Numbered from the stretch's first letter, positions 40,508-44,109 are shown. The stretch: 64,000 nucleotides of DNA from Periplaneta americana (GCF_040183065.1 NC_091120.1:14277208-14341207), one strand, 5' to 3'. A program made the numbers and translations. Notes: generated by a model not told the origin, from the letters alone.

Positions 40508-43500
40508 TTATAATTGTTACTCCATTTTTGAATCTTGCGTACATCATTTTTAACACTTGAATATAATTAATTGGTGAACTAGTGGACTTACTCGTGTTAA
40601 CACGAGTAAGGCCACTAGTTCATCAATTAATAATTGTTACTGTGTTATTAAATTTTAATATACAGTAGGCCTACCATGTGTTTTCATCTGTTTTGTATCT
40701 TTCCATTATTACTATACATACAATTGTTTATAACTAGTGGCTTGTGCAGCAAATGCTGCAAACTAAGTTCATTAGACGTTCAAATAAAATTTTTCAGATT
40801 TATTTTCAATGAAGAATACCAGACATTTTGAAAGTTACTTGCTTTCATAATAATGAAACATACTCCCTCTGAATGGTTTTTTATGCCAAATACTTTTTCT
40901 TGAACGTATCCACCTTCAATTTTTGAGTTTTAACACGAAAACGCAAGCAACAATGTCAGGACGATCAGTGGGTTTTTCATGTGGGAGTAAAGCAATAGCT
41001 ATTTCAGGTCATTGTGGGTTGTAGGTGAAAGTTAAAAAATGTCAGGTTTGCTATGCTTTCGAACAATAGCCATAACATCTTGGTATATCTGATGCATGTA
41101 GAGCTTGAAATGTAGAGGATAAAATCATTTTATCCTGCTAAGAGATCTTGCTGAAATGATTGGGAGACTACATAATTTTGTAGGCTTCTTATTTTATCAG
41201 TAAGTAATACCTTTTGGTCTTTCCTTAGGAACTGTAATTTTTGCACTCTCTCGAGCCAATAACACATATAAATATCTACACTACATCGCCATTAAATATA
41301 TGAAAAAGACCTAACCCCACTTGATTAATAACTATAAAAATATTTAATTTTTAATAAAAATATTATCTTACATATGTTTTGTACACTATATAGCAGCCAC
41401 TCAGTAAATTATAGAAATGAAGATCTAATTTAAGATATTCTCTACATCTACTTACATAACCCCAAAACGTTTCACATTCATATCATCAATATAGCATTAA
41501 TATGTATAATTAATGAAAAATAGTCGCATCATGGCATTAAGTATAATAATACGTATTGCATTTATAATGGTAATAATGCCATCAAACCACCCTCAAGTTT
41601 TTTAGATTTTAATATCCAATACACAGCTGTACTCAGAAAATTACACACCGCAGAATCAGACCTGTAAATTATTTTTAGTAAGTCTTGAAGTTTTTAATAA
41701 CCAATTGAATTTGAGCTCTAAATATGTCATCAACCCTGCAGGTCATGGCCTTCGTGTAATATCCTATTGTTTATTGTAGTGTGTGTTTTGTTTCATACTG
41801 AAATGCAATTAGTTCTCAAAACGGACGAGAGATGGATTTTGGAAAATAGGAAAATTATGTAGGAAAACTAATACTTCACTGAAAGTTACTATTTTTCTGA
41901 AAAACTTTGGGTTCCAGGCTTCAAAATGAGGGGTCATTTATTAAAATCCGTTCAGCCATTATCCCGTAATTTCCATTACCAGTTCAAATTATATATATAG
42001 ATATTAATAATAATATAATTGTTACCGTGTTATTAAATTTTAATATACAGTACTTTGTATTTTAATCTGTTTTGTCTCTTTCCATTATTACTAAACATTC
42101 GTTTTTTTTTTTTATTAGTATTTCTTCAAGTTGTGCATTATAAGTGCTCGAAATGAGCATCAAAGCTTGAATCTCTGACGTCACATTTATACGTAGCTTA
42201 TTTTTCGAATGCTATGCACTAATGAATGTATTAAACTCATTACACACTTCGAATTAGTGCTTTCATTGATATCAAATTAAGTAGAATAGAGCAAATAGTA
42301 TTAAGTAATCATCCCATTGCTCAATATCTTTAAAATTATTCATTCCTTATTATTGTATCATGTATGTTCTTCACGTCATTACATTGTGCCATTGTTCTTA
42401 TCCTCCTTCATCCCTCACACTTTCCCCCTTGTTTTTGTGCTTGCTTGAGCAGCCTGTACTAAACCATCAAGAACGACTACTGAAATAGGAAGAAAAAGAT
42501 TGGCTGTCCTTATTGTTTACATCAGGAAGTCCACACCTATGAAGTAACGGTTAGCGCGTCTAGCCGCGAAACCAGGTGGCCCGGGTTCGATTCCCGGTCG
42601 GGGCAAGTTACTTGGTTGAGGTTTTTTCTGGGGTTTTCCCTCAACCCAATATGAGCAAATGCTGGGTAACTTTCGGTGTTGGACCCCGGACTCATTTCAC
42701 CGGCATTATCACCTTCATCTCATTCAGACGCTAAATAACCTAAGATATTGACAGAGCGTCATAAAATAACCTACTAAAATAAAAAAAAAAAAAAATACAT
42801 CAGGAAACAAAATTACACGAATTGTCGTTATTTTAATTCTGTTCTGTGTCAACAAATGATGTTGTTGTTGTTGTTGGTGTTGTTTTCTAATGCCAGGCGT
42901 TTGACAATAAAGTCATTTGATCTCTTGCACTCCAATATTTTTCAAAGATATTATCATGGCCAGCCACTGAAGCACAGATTTTGAGGTGTTCCGAATCCAT
43001 TTCTTGGTTTGAGTTGCACAATGGGCAGTTAGGGGACTGATATTATATTAATCTTGCAGTGTAGGCTTTCACGGCCGGAGTCTATAGATGTAGATTCATT
43101 TTCCGGGCTGAGAGGCCGTGGTCTATTAGTCGGTTTTATACCAGACATTTCGTCTGCAACTGCGGCAGACATCTTCAGTTGCAGACGAAACGTCTGGTAT
43201 AAAACCAACTAATAAACCACGGCCTCTCAGCCCGGAAAATGAATCTACATCTGATATTATATTCCAGTTCTATGCAGGTGTTTGGGCAAACAATCATGGC
43301 TTGTTGCCAATCTAAATGCAGCTACAGACGATTTTCGTGGTAAATCGGGAATTAACTGTGGATTTTGATGCAGAGAGTTCCATTTTTTCCCTTGAGATTG
43401 TGTTATCAAATTTTGTTTGTTGAAGTCTAAGTATGTAGATTTAATAAATCTTTTCACAGAGTACCGTATTTGCTCGCGTAATTTGCGCACTTTTTAATTA

Positions 43501-44109
43501 ACTTTGGCCACTGAAAAATTGGGGTGCGTAAAATATGCGGATTTTTCAAATAAGAGGTCCTGTTCTGAGCTTATCTCAATTAGTGTATGTATAGGTAAGT
43601 ATTTACGGTAGGGCTAATTTTCTATACGGTAACTTGTCTCTACCAAGGACAAGCATTGTTAAAGTAGCGGGACTTTGGGGTTTCTTTCTGAAGCAGGTAC
43701 TTTAGTTGCTGGTGAATGACCTACGATGGACTGTACGGAAGGAAAATTCCTACTACACTGAAAAAAATATGTACGTAATCCCTACTACACTGAAAAAAAT
43801 ATGTGCGTAAAATGTGTGCACAAAATACACGGAGCAAAAATAAAGTTCAAAATAATCCCTTAAAAATTAGGGTGCGCAAATTACGCGAGCAAATACGGTA
43901 ATACGTAGATTTAGTAACAAATGTGTAATACAACAATGTAGTATGTGTATTTAAAATTACCTATATGCATGTGAAAAACAGCAATCCAGAAATGAAAGTT
44001 TTGTTGCAGGTTTACACAAAACTTGTCCATGTTCAGAAGAGATATAAACGACTCCTTGAAAGGTCCGAATATGACAGCAGCATCTGTGAGTGACATGATG
44101 ACGTCATAG
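873..44109 (+). CDS. XPO7: Exportin-7 (RanBP16), C-terminal half, 11 exons
   Basis: This is a RanGTP-dependent nuclear transport receptor of the importin-beta/exportin superfamily, built of HEAT-type helical repeats; the vertebrate protein exports cargoes with folded basic surfaces through nuclear pores. Joining 873-964, 4175-4319, 10302-10449, 10558-10717, 12491-12681, 18383-18594, 30298-30436, 31712-31789, 35185-35366, 38401-38528 and 44010-44109 gives 1575 nt, exactly 524 codons plus stop. The product aligns by eye end to end with animal XPO7 (about 1,090 residues), for example [24 protein letters not shown] and [16 protein letters not shown]. The N-terminal importin-beta domain and promoter lie before base 1. 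All introns are GT-AG and are filled with transposons, but no exon is disrupted and no frameshift is seen, so the gene looks functional. The family call is from remembered homologues; no search was run. Confidence 0.96.
1390..2177 (+). mobile_element. Non-autonomous Helitron, copy 1 (788 bp)
   Basis: Begins TCTATACTAATAATAAATCT and ends with a GC-rich hairpin segment (GGTGCAGCGGAGCGC) followed by CTAG. It sits between A (1389) and T (2178) with no TSD, the classic Helitron signature. A (TGTC)n tract lies near 1510. It is closely related to the minus-strand copy at 13887-15302. Confidence 0.75.
2178..3031. other. Intron DNA without recognised features
   Basis: XPO7 intron sequence. A short GATGGT-type microsatellite near 2478-2500 is the only structure seen. 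Confidence 0.5.
3032..3684 (-). mobile_element. Tc1/mariner-superfamily derivative, 653 bp, TSD TA
   Basis: Terminal inverted repeats begin CAGAGCGTTCGCCTACGGGT and extend about 40 bp; TA dinucleotides at 3030-3031 and 3685-3686 are the TSD. The interior keeps a transposase N-terminus on the minus strand, so this is an internally deleted copy rather than a pure MITE. Confidence 0.75.
3172..3483 (-). pseudogene. Transposase N-terminal helix-turn-helix fragment
   Basis: From the ATG at 3483 the minus strand reads [20 protein letters not shown], then [15 protein letters not shown] and TVRRLVNK, a stop, then TTGSIND and [13 protein letters not shown]. This matches the N-terminal HTH found in insect mariner-like transposases (the FRxKFPG ... 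RLVNKFRxTGS pattern). It is interrupted by a stop and lacks the DDE domain. Confidence 0.6.
3770..3965 (+). pseudogene. LINE C-terminal fragment
   Basis: Shifting frames give [20 protein letters not shown] and then [17 protein letters not shown], the same C-terminal pattern as the minus-strand fragment at 13080-13720. Short and decayed. Confidence 0.45.
4175..4319 (+). CDS. XPO7: XPO7 exon b
   Basis: Acceptor caatttcag. The first base completes the split codon, then the exon reads [29 protein letters not shown] and ends FMLNNHT in phase 0 at donor gtaacg. Highly conserved XPO7 block. Confidence 0.95.
4510..4625. repeat. LINE-type 3' tail repeat
   Basis: A TTTATTTATTTA tract is followed by AATCTGGCAGAGCTAAGG and GGCCTTCTCTT. 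A similar tail occurs at 62524-62600, so both are probably 3' ends of one dispersed family. Confidence 0.4.
5160..5204 (-). ncRNA. Hammerhead-ribozyme-like motif, PLE 1 left arm
   Basis: On the minus strand: GACA, core CTGAAGA, helix II GATG/CGTC, GAAA, short helix III, GTC, then TGTC which pairs with GACA. Helix III carries a substitution relative to the 48485 copy, so activity is doubtful. Confidence 0.5.
5822..5864 (+). ncRNA. Degenerate hammerhead-like motif, PLE 1 right arm
   Basis: The core is disrupted (CATGAAGA instead of CTGANGA) although GACG, GTCGAAAC and the end TGTC remain; the cleavage triplet is GTA rather than GTC. Probably inactive. Confidence 0.4.
5895..6618. mobile_element. 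PIF/Harbinger-type MITE, 724 bp, TSD TAA
   Basis: Inverted termini TGGCTGGTTTTTCCAAGTA and TGGCCAGTTTGTCCAAGTA flank AT-rich DNA rich in GTTAA/TTAAC repeats. TAA at 5892-5894 and 6619-6621 is a 3-bp TSD typical of Harbinger. The insertion interrupts a PLE arm whose sequence resumes exactly after it. No transposase is encoded. Confidence 0.72.
6670..8470. other. XPO7 intron DNA, possible weak TIR element
   Basis: AT-rich. TAAGGAGGG at about 6898 and CCCTTCCTTA at about 7513 could be termini of an old element, but no TSD is convincing. Nothing coding was recognised. Confidence 0.3.
8105..8915. repeat. Inverted repeat pair about 780 bp apart
   Basis: TTTTATCCATGACCATAACG near 8118-8137 recurs inverted near 8892-8911. 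This may mark the ends of an old element; no TSD was identified. Confidence 0.4.
8475..8562 (-). other. tRNA-like relic (A and B boxes)
   Basis: The minus strand reads TTTAGCTCAGTTGACTAACA (A-box like) and, further on, AGGTTCAAGTC (B-box like). The acceptor and T stems do not pair well, so it is a tRNA pseudogene or SINE head. Confidence 0.35.
8917..9034. repeat. Foldback (hairpin) element, about 118 bp
   Basis: GGTACTTGTGAG...ATCTTTATTGCGC and TTTAAGCA on the left arm are repeated inverted as TGCTTAAA, GCGCAATAAAGAT and CTCACAAGTACC on the right arm, leaving a loop of roughly 15 nt. A short MITE-like hairpin. Confidence 0.6.
9162..10136 (-). mobile_element. hAT element, internally deleted, 8-bp TSD (copy 1)
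   Basis: TIRs TAGACTTCGTNGAATTGCC at both ends; CTGATCAT at 9154-9161 and 10137-10144 is a perfect 8-bp TSD, diagnostic of hAT. Compared with the copy at 22060-23192 about 165 bp are missing near 9823, with a short GAC overlap at the joint. Confidence 0.88.
9430..9765 (-). pseudogene. hAT transposase C-terminal dimerisation region
   Basis: Minus-strand frame ends with [30 protein letters not shown] and [20 protein letters not shown], the conserved hAT C-terminal dimerisation motif (APxTSxDVERxFSxYKxxLSDRR). The catalytic part is absent. Confidence 0.8.
10302..10449 (+). CDS. XPO7: XPO7 exon c
   Basis: Acceptor ttgacgcag. The exon reads SEHFPFLGN and, after a variable stretch, [20 protein letters not shown] and the acidic run EDEDRF. 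It ends one base into an Ala codon at donor gtatag. The next intron is only 108 bp, the shortest in this part of the gene. Confidence 0.95.
10558..10717 (+). CDS. XPO7: XPO7 exon d
   Basis: Acceptor tgttttgcag; the exon includes [20 protein letters not shown]. The end was set at TGG-AT before gtatcc, because joining to the next exon then restores the conserved FDWIYP. The open frame runs on into the intron but that extension (LQYPFYQKS) does not resemble exportin-7. Confidence 0.92.
10777..11581. mobile_element. pogo/Tigger-like non-autonomous element, 805 bp, TSD TA
   Basis: Termini CAGTAGAACTTGGTTATAAC and its inverted copy at 11560-11581, flanked by TA at 10775-10776 and 11582-11583. The CAGTAGAAC start is shared with the element at 20155. 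No coding region recognised. It lies only 60 bp downstream of XPO7 exon d. Confidence 0.72.
11655..12030 (+). mobile_element. tRNA-derived SINE (family A)
   Basis: The A box GGTAGCTGAATGGTCAGA and B box GGTTCGATTCC stand about 50 bp apart at 11662-11726 and are followed by a long non-tRNA body. RNA polymerase III promoter type; no clear TSD. Confidence 0.65.
12031..12490. other. Intron DNA before XPO7 exon e
   Basis: No repeat or coding feature recognised. The weak exon e acceptor (tatatag) is at its 3' end. Confidence 0.5.
12491..12681 (+). CDS. XPO7: XPO7 exon e
   Basis: The acceptor is a weak-looking tgttatatag; the exon reads [19 protein letters not shown] and [19 protein letters not shown], then EASKVICSY, and ends one base into a Gly codon at a consensus gtaagt donor. 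An in-frame Met-less upstream part makes any later ATG start here spurious. Confidence 0.94.
13080..13720 (-). pseudogene. LINE C-terminal fragment
   Basis: On the minus strand, frames interrupted by stops give [45 protein letters not shown] and [15 protein letters not shown]. The LYGxETWTL and [14 protein letters not shown] motifs are typical of the region after the RT domain of insect LINEs. A poly-C tract lies at 13727-13741. Confidence 0.65.
13887..15302 (-). mobile_element. Composite Helitron, copy 2 (1,416 bp)
   Basis: The reverse-strand 5' end (TCTATACTAATAATAAATCT) is at 15302 and the 3' end CTAG at 13887, between A and T. The outer parts match copy 1 at 1390-2177. A second 5'-end-like segment at about 14138-14182 and extra DNA at 14190-14580 show it is composite. 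Confidence 0.72.
14203..14335 (-). pseudogene. Helitron Rep/helicase N-terminal fragment
   Basis: Minus strand reads [28 protein letters not shown] and [13 protein letters not shown]. This resembles the segment upstream of the Rep domain in Helitron proteins (a Cys-Cys, hydrophobic LPxxP, then HPxSxxF). It is short, so the match is suggestive. Confidence 0.45.
15462..15570 (+). mobile_element. SINE 3' fragment (family D)
   Basis: Contains CTCGGCCTCA, ATCACCAATCCCATC, GCTAAATAACC and GTCATTAAATAAAC, matching the tail of the SINE at 19975-21655. Confidence 0.5.
15792..16944 (-). mobile_element. P-superfamily transposon with THAP exon, 1,153 bp, 7-bp TSD
   Basis: Termini CACAGTTTAGTATATACAG and CACAGTCTAGTATATACAG (inverted), flanked by GTACTAT at 15785-15791 and 16945-16951. 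CA...TG ends, a THAP zinc finger on the minus strand and shared termini with 39700, 47106 and 52454 define one family. It lacks the transposase catalytic region, so it is non-autonomous. Confidence 0.72.
16049..16128 (-). pseudogene. THAP domain first exon, decayed
   Basis: From the ATG at 16128 it reads [19 protein letters not shown], then after a small deletion FPKDPGR, followed by a donor-like GTGAGT. It is homologous to the 47344-47487 fragment; the THAP CxC-type start and FPKD motif are visible, the C-terminal CxxH pair is not. Confidence 0.6.
17155..18251 (-). mobile_element. Tc1/mariner-superfamily (IS630-type) element, decayed
   Basis: Inverted ends GACCAAGGTGGGAACCG at 17158 and GACCAAGGTGGGACCGG near 18245, with TA at 17153-17154 and 18252-18253 as likely TSD. 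The interior holds minus-strand transposase N-terminal fragments. Confidence 0.62.
17586..18137 (-). pseudogene. IS630/mariner-type transposase N-terminal region, frameshifted
   Basis: The minus strand gives [20 protein letters not shown], then in a new frame [17 protein letters not shown], then [26 protein letters not shown] and [20 protein letters not shown]. The order HTH, TPxKxRxR, D-x-IRRxVxxYYxxxxxxPTL, TLRxxLxxIGFxxxK is usual for a large group of insect IS630/mariner transposases. The catalytic DDE/D part is missing. Confidence 0.6.
18383..18594 (+). CDS. XPO7: XPO7 exon f
   Basis: Acceptor ttttctcaacag. The exon reads [54 protein letters not shown] and ends SIPQSDLL in phase 0 at gtatga. 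This is one of the most conserved stretches of the exportin-7 C-terminal half. Confidence 0.96.
18668..19405 (-). mobile_element. tRNA-derived SINE (family E), split by a MITE
   Basis: The minus strand head reads CCGTGACGTTGTGGTCTAAG with B box TGGTTTGAGTCC (19310-19392), then a body ending near TGTGACCGGG at 18668. The element at 18780-19210 interrupts the body. Confidence 0.55.
18780..19210. mobile_element. TIR MITE inside a SINE, TSD TA
   Basis: CTCGACCAAGTTAAGTCTGC at the left is mirrored by CTTGCCCAAGTCAAGTCTGC at the right, between TA duplications at 18778-18779 and 19211-19212. SINE sequence is continuous across it (GCTGTTATA / TATAGCTGG). Confidence 0.55.
19406..19974. other. XPO7 intron DNA without recognised features
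   Basis: AT-rich, with no terminal repeats or coding signal seen. Confidence 0.45.
20800..21515. mobile_element. Foldback element nested in the Tigger-like element
   Basis: AGTCTAAAGGCTCATTCACA at about 20800 is repeated inverted, ending near 21515 as TGTGAATGGGCCTTTAGACT. The arms contain AATGAAAATTAAACATAA. The left arm is amplified as a tandem repeat. Confidence 0.6.
20811..21012. repeat. Tandem repeat, about 67-bp unit, roughly 3 copies
   Basis: Unit starting GGCCCATTCACAATGAAAAT, then TAAACATAACGTAAACATTA and AAACATATGCCACAAACTTA, appears twice complete and once partly, nearly identical, suggesting recent expansion of a TIR arm. Confidence 0.8.
22060..23192 (-). mobile_element. hAT element (copy 2), nested, 8-bp TSD
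   Basis: Same family as 9162-10136: TIR TAGACTTCGTNGAATTGCC and perfect TSD CACATTAC at 22052-22059 and 23193-23200. It lies inside the outer hAT at 21721-23375. Confidence 0.88.
22322..22982 (-). pseudogene. hAT transposase C-terminal part, broken
   Basis: Minus strand: [34 protein letters not shown] (the TRWxTWL motif), [24 protein letters not shown], then after a break [13 protein letters not shown] and [20 protein letters not shown]. Order and motifs match the C-terminal half of hAT transposases; a deletion near 22555 breaks the frame and the catalytic N-terminal half is missing. Confidence 0.78.
23460..24560 (+). pseudogene. LINE (Jockey/I-type) 3' end with RNase H domain
   Basis: A 5'-truncated non-LTR retrotransposon. 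23510-23656 reads [19 protein letters not shown]; after a frame change the frame at 23677-24537 (286 residues) has [29 protein letters not shown] and [12 protein letters not shown], giving the D-E-D-D residues of RNase H, followed by [21 protein letters not shown] and a CPLCN...H...C knuckle. The family is repeated in a second copy at 42870-43925. It ends in an AACAACAAC tail. Confidence 0.82.
24561..25090. other. Intron DNA between LINE and mariner
   Basis: AT-rich; nothing recognised apart from possible LINE 3' UTR at the left. Confidence 0.4.
25093..25970 (+). mobile_element. Rearranged palindromic mariner element
   Basis: The left end (from ATTATCACCTCGAAAAAAAT to about 25395) is an inverted copy of the right end, including the transposase C-terminus, so the element is a long inverted repeat with the transposase remnant between. 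The expected mariner TIR lies inside these arms; the exact outer ends are uncertain. Confidence 0.7.
25370..25890 (+). pseudogene. Mariner transposase, C-terminal half, frameshifted
   Basis: One frame gives [40 protein letters not shown] and [10 protein letters not shown]; another continues with [34 protein letters not shown] and [22 protein letters not shown] and [14 protein letters not shown] hold the second and third catalytic Asp region (DD34D). The N-terminal HTH is absent and at least one frameshift is present. Confidence 0.82.
26094..27071 (-). pseudogene. R2-like non-LTR retrotransposon C-terminus (325 aa open)
   Basis: An unbroken minus-strand frame covers the C-terminal part of a site-specific-type [24 protein letters not shown], then the zinc knuckle [19 protein letters not shown], then [31 protein letters not shown] and VLDPTIRFE. 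The CCHC knuckle followed by R...ADI...LDPTIRFE is the restriction-enzyme-like endonuclease region of R2-clade elements. It is 5' truncated at about 27071 and inserted in an XPO7 intron, not rDNA. No stops, so it is fairly young. Confidence 0.78.
27072..27852. other. XPO7 intron DNA without recognised features
   Basis: No TE ends or coding similarity recognised; a short open frame at 27553-27786 has no recognisable motif. Confidence 0.45.
27853..28076 (+). mobile_element. tRNA-derived SINE (family B), copy 1
   Basis: The head has GATATAGCGCTGGCCTTCTA and B box GGGTTTGATCCC, the body ATGCGACAGGCTCATGTCAG and CACATCCGGCGATGCTGATA, and the tail GCGTCGTTAAATAAACC. It is nearly colinear with 61152-61374. 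Confidence 0.75.
28565..30109 (+). mobile_element. Tc1 element, copy A (1,545 bp), TSD TA
   Basis: TIRs start CACTCAGGGACAAAAAAA (then CCGGACAC) and are mirrored at the right end; TA duplicates at 28563-28564 and 30110-30111. A near-full-length Tc1 transposase gene lies inside but is broken. Copy B is at 33013-34572, inverted. Confidence 0.9.
28863..29874 (+). pseudogene. Tc1 transposase, copy A, broken
   Basis: N-terminal HTH region: MRPEDVA, stop in place of Arg, [20 protein letters not shown], then [20 protein letters not shown]. The catalytic domain reads [11 protein letters not shown] (first D), [26 protein letters not shown] (second D) and [20 protein letters not shown] (E), so DDE triad positions are intact. 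Defects: TGA at codon 8, TGA after LRMHRVE, a 1-nt deletion near 29264 relative to copy B, and a frame break near 29655. Confidence 0.85.
30298..30436 (+). CDS. XPO7: XPO7 exon g
   Basis: Acceptor tttgttttccag after an 11.7-kb intron. It reads [20 protein letters not shown] and [13 protein letters not shown], ending one base into an Asp codon at donor gtgcga. It lies between two inverted Tc1 copies (28565-30109 and 33013-34572). Confidence 0.95.
30437..31711. other. XPO7 intron between exons g and h
   Basis: No element recognised; a TTA/GAT microsatellite at 31556-31590 is the only feature. Confidence 0.5.
31712..31789 (+). CDS. XPO7: XPO7 exon h (78 bp)
   Basis: Acceptor tttgcttacag. The exon reads [20 protein letters not shown] then KQLTQK, and ends one base into a Gly codon at gtatgg. 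Smallest XPO7 exon here; the conserved CTGCC pattern fixes the frame. Confidence 0.94.
31790..32460. other. XPO7 intron DNA after exon h
   Basis: AT-rich and featureless by eye. Confidence 0.4.
32468..32905. repeat. Degenerate tandem repeat, about 115-bp unit, 3 copies
   Basis: Units share TTAGTTTAAACAAATTTTAT, GTTCATAAAAGATTTRCATT and GATTTTGATAAATGAATT; copies start near 32480, 32595 and 32806, the third more diverged and separated by a spacer. Confidence 0.65.
33013..34572 (-). mobile_element. Tc1 element, copy B (1,560 bp), inverted relative to A
   Basis: Same TIRs as copy A (one substitution, CACTCGGGG at the left end), TA at 33011-33012 and 34573-34574. It contains the transposase on the minus strand. 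With copy A it brackets XPO7 exons g and h. Confidence 0.9.
33270..34272 (-). pseudogene. Tc1 transposase, copy B, broken
   Basis: Minus strand from 34272: [20 protein letters not shown] (Arg where copy A has a stop), a frameshift near 34150 after KRYR, then [20 protein letters not shown] to LRMHRVE, the same TGA as copy A, then [11 protein letters not shown] and [24 protein letters not shown] is altered from the usual SPDxNPIEH. The shared TGA shows both copies descend from an already defective source. Confidence 0.82.
34575..35184. other. Intron DNA before XPO7 exon i
   Basis: No recognisable element or coding signal. Confidence 0.45.
35185..35366 (+). CDS. XPO7: XPO7 exon i
   Basis: Acceptor tgatttttgcag. 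A basic linker ([12 protein letters not shown]) leads into [36 protein letters not shown] and LILLNEE, ending in phase 0 at donor gtatga. Confidence 0.95.
35367..36110. other. Intron DNA after XPO7 exon i
   Basis: No element recognised; ends in an ATG/TAA microsatellite at 36057-36108. Confidence 0.45.
36208..36252 (-). ncRNA. Hammerhead-ribozyme-like motif, PLE 2
   Basis: Minus strand: GACA, CTGAAGA, C, GACG-ACACATAG-CGTC hairpin, GAAA, TGGGCCGTC, TGTC. GACA pairs with TGTC (helix I), GACG with CGTC (helix II), and a short helix III precedes the cleavage triplet GTC. An extra base separates CTGAAGA from helix II. Confidence 0.55.
36229..36711 (-). pseudogene. PLE GIY-YIG endonuclease domain (C-terminus)
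   Basis: Minus-strand frame: [20 protein letters not shown], then [27 protein letters not shown] and [18 protein letters not shown]...FYIGQTGR is the GIY-YIG signature with the catalytic Arg and later Glu (LEQYEIYK) present. GIY-YIG fused behind RT is characteristic of Penelope-like elements, where it provides the nick for integration. The domain is open, but its upstream join is broken by foreign DNA. Confidence 0.85.
36961..37239 (-). pseudogene. PLE RT-to-endonuclease linker fragment
   Basis: Reads [49 protein letters not shown]. The pattern ELNxIKxIAxxNGYxPxIIDxLxxK...THKIAxxFRK is typical between RT and GIY-YIG in PLEs. RT core itself is not present. Confidence 0.65.
37250..38183 (+). 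mobile_element. IS630/mariner-type element, internally deleted, TSD TA
   Basis: Termini GAGCCCGGACGAGGAGTTAT and inverted GAGCTGAGACGAGATGTTAT, then GGCACC; TA at 37248-37249 and 38184-38185. It keeps the transposase N-terminus and extreme C-terminus. Confidence 0.72.
37482..37953 (+). pseudogene. Transposase N- and C-terminal remnants
   Basis: [38 protein letters not shown] and [20 protein letters not shown] form the HTH region of insect IS630-like transposases. After 37820 a different frame gives [17 protein letters not shown] and an acidic tail [11 protein letters not shown] with stop at 37951. The DDE core is deleted. Confidence 0.65.
38401..38528 (+). CDS. XPO7: XPO7 exon j
   Basis: Acceptor taattctttcag. 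The exon reads [18 protein letters not shown] and [14 protein letters not shown], ending two bases into an Arg codon at consensus donor gtaagt. Confidence 0.94.
38529..39339. other. XPO7 intron DNA after exon j
   Basis: Nothing recognised; CAGTCAACTCTGGATATAG near 38626 resembles a solitary Tigger-type terminus without a partner. Confidence 0.35.
39340..40083 (-). pseudogene. LINE reverse transcriptase fragment, interrupted by a P-type MITE
   Basis: Minus strand from 40083: [54 protein letters not shown] (the DFKKAYDxV RT motif). Beyond the MITE at 39700-39881 the frame decays but keeps [19 protein letters not shown]. The intervening catalytic YADD region is deleted or unrecognisable. Confidence 0.72.
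39700..39881. mobile_element. P-superfamily MITE, 182 bp, 7-bp TSD
   Basis: Termini CACAGTCTATTATATACAG and inverted CACAGTCTAGTATATACAG; TSD CTATTAC at 39693-39699 and 39882-39888. Inserted in a LINE. Same family as 15792, 47106 and 52454. Confidence 0.8.
40084..40294. repeat. Microsatellite-rich segment and (TTAC)n
   Basis: AATAAT tracts at 40108-40130, then CTTACTTACTTACTTATT at 40287-40305, which is the 3' tail of the adjacent minus-strand LINE end. Confidence 0.6.
40295..40474 (-). pseudogene. LINE 3' end with conserved C-terminus
   Basis: Minus strand: [51 protein letters not shown] then stop and an (AAGT)n tail. This C-terminus is widespread in insect LINEs of the family seen at 39340-40083. 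Confidence 0.75.
40475..40733. repeat. (TAA)n and a local duplicated segment
   Basis: After (TAA)n at 40471-40507, the segment TTTAATATACAGTA...CATGTGTTTTCAT...TCTTTCCATTATTAC (40637-40713) repeats sequence at 40150-40210 and 42030-42095. An inverted pair (TGGTGAACTAGTGG / CCACTAGTTCATCA) lies at 40572-40625. Confidence 0.6.
40734..42001 (-). mobile_element. Non-autonomous Helitron, second family, 1,268 bp
   Basis: Minus-strand 5' end TCTATATATATAATTTGAAC at 42001 and 3' end with hairpin GCAGCATTTGCTGC followed by ACAAGCCACTAG at 40734, between A (40733) and T (42002). A paralogous empty site at 40263-40284 reads straight through (TTGTTTATAATATTAATAAT). Confidence 0.78.
42536..42797 (+). mobile_element. 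tRNA-derived SINE (family C), with poly-A tail
   Basis: A box GGTTAGCGCGTCTAGCCG and B box GGTTCGATTCCCGG, body GTTGAGGTTTTTTCTGGGG, CTAAATAACCTAAGATATTG and an A-rich tail at 42775-42797. Other copies: 51247 and 56044. Confidence 0.75.
43050..43250. mobile_element. Palindromic retroelement-end dimer, 13-bp TSD
   Basis: Both arms hold GAGGCCGTGGTCTATTAGT-type sequence, GGTTTTATACCAGAC and TTTCGTCTGCAACTG in inverted order around a short centre at about 43160. CTGATATTATATT at 43037-43049 and 43251-43263 is a 13-bp TSD. The arrangement equals that of the PLE dimers, so it may be another PLE family, but no protein is encoded. Confidence 0.55.
43464..43898. mobile_element. TIR MITE, 435 bp, TSD TA
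   Basis: CCGTATTTGCTCGCGTAATT (then TGCGCAC) is mirrored perfectly at the right end. TA at 43462-43463 and 43899-43900; the LINE sequence continues exactly across it. Tc1/mariner/pogo-type by TSD. Confidence 0.78.
44010..44109 (+). CDS. XPO7: XPO7 terminal coding exon with stop
   Basis: Acceptor gttttgttgcag. The exon completes Arg, then reads [18 protein letters not shown] and ends VSDMMTS followed by TAG. The C-terminal SDMM-type ending matches animal XPO7. A truncated LINE ends about 80 bp upstream, yet the splice site is intact. Confidence 0.93.

Larger units (their letters stand above)
42870..43925 (-). pseudogene. Second LINE RNase H-family copy, 5' truncated, with two insertions
   Basis: Minus strand reads [40 protein letters not shown] and [18 protein letters not shown], then past an insertion the [15 protein letters not shown] region, equal to the 24150-24540 part of the plus-strand copy. 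It ends with the same CAACAACAAC tail (42857-42873). Insertions: 43050-43250 and 43464-43898. It ends about 85 bp before XPO7 exon k. Confidence 0.8.

Noticed and set aside
43080..43220. Hammerhead-like core in the palindromic insert (CTGAAGA ... GAAA)
   Set aside because: A core and helix II can be drawn, but no acceptable helix III plus cleavage site and no helix I next to the core were found.
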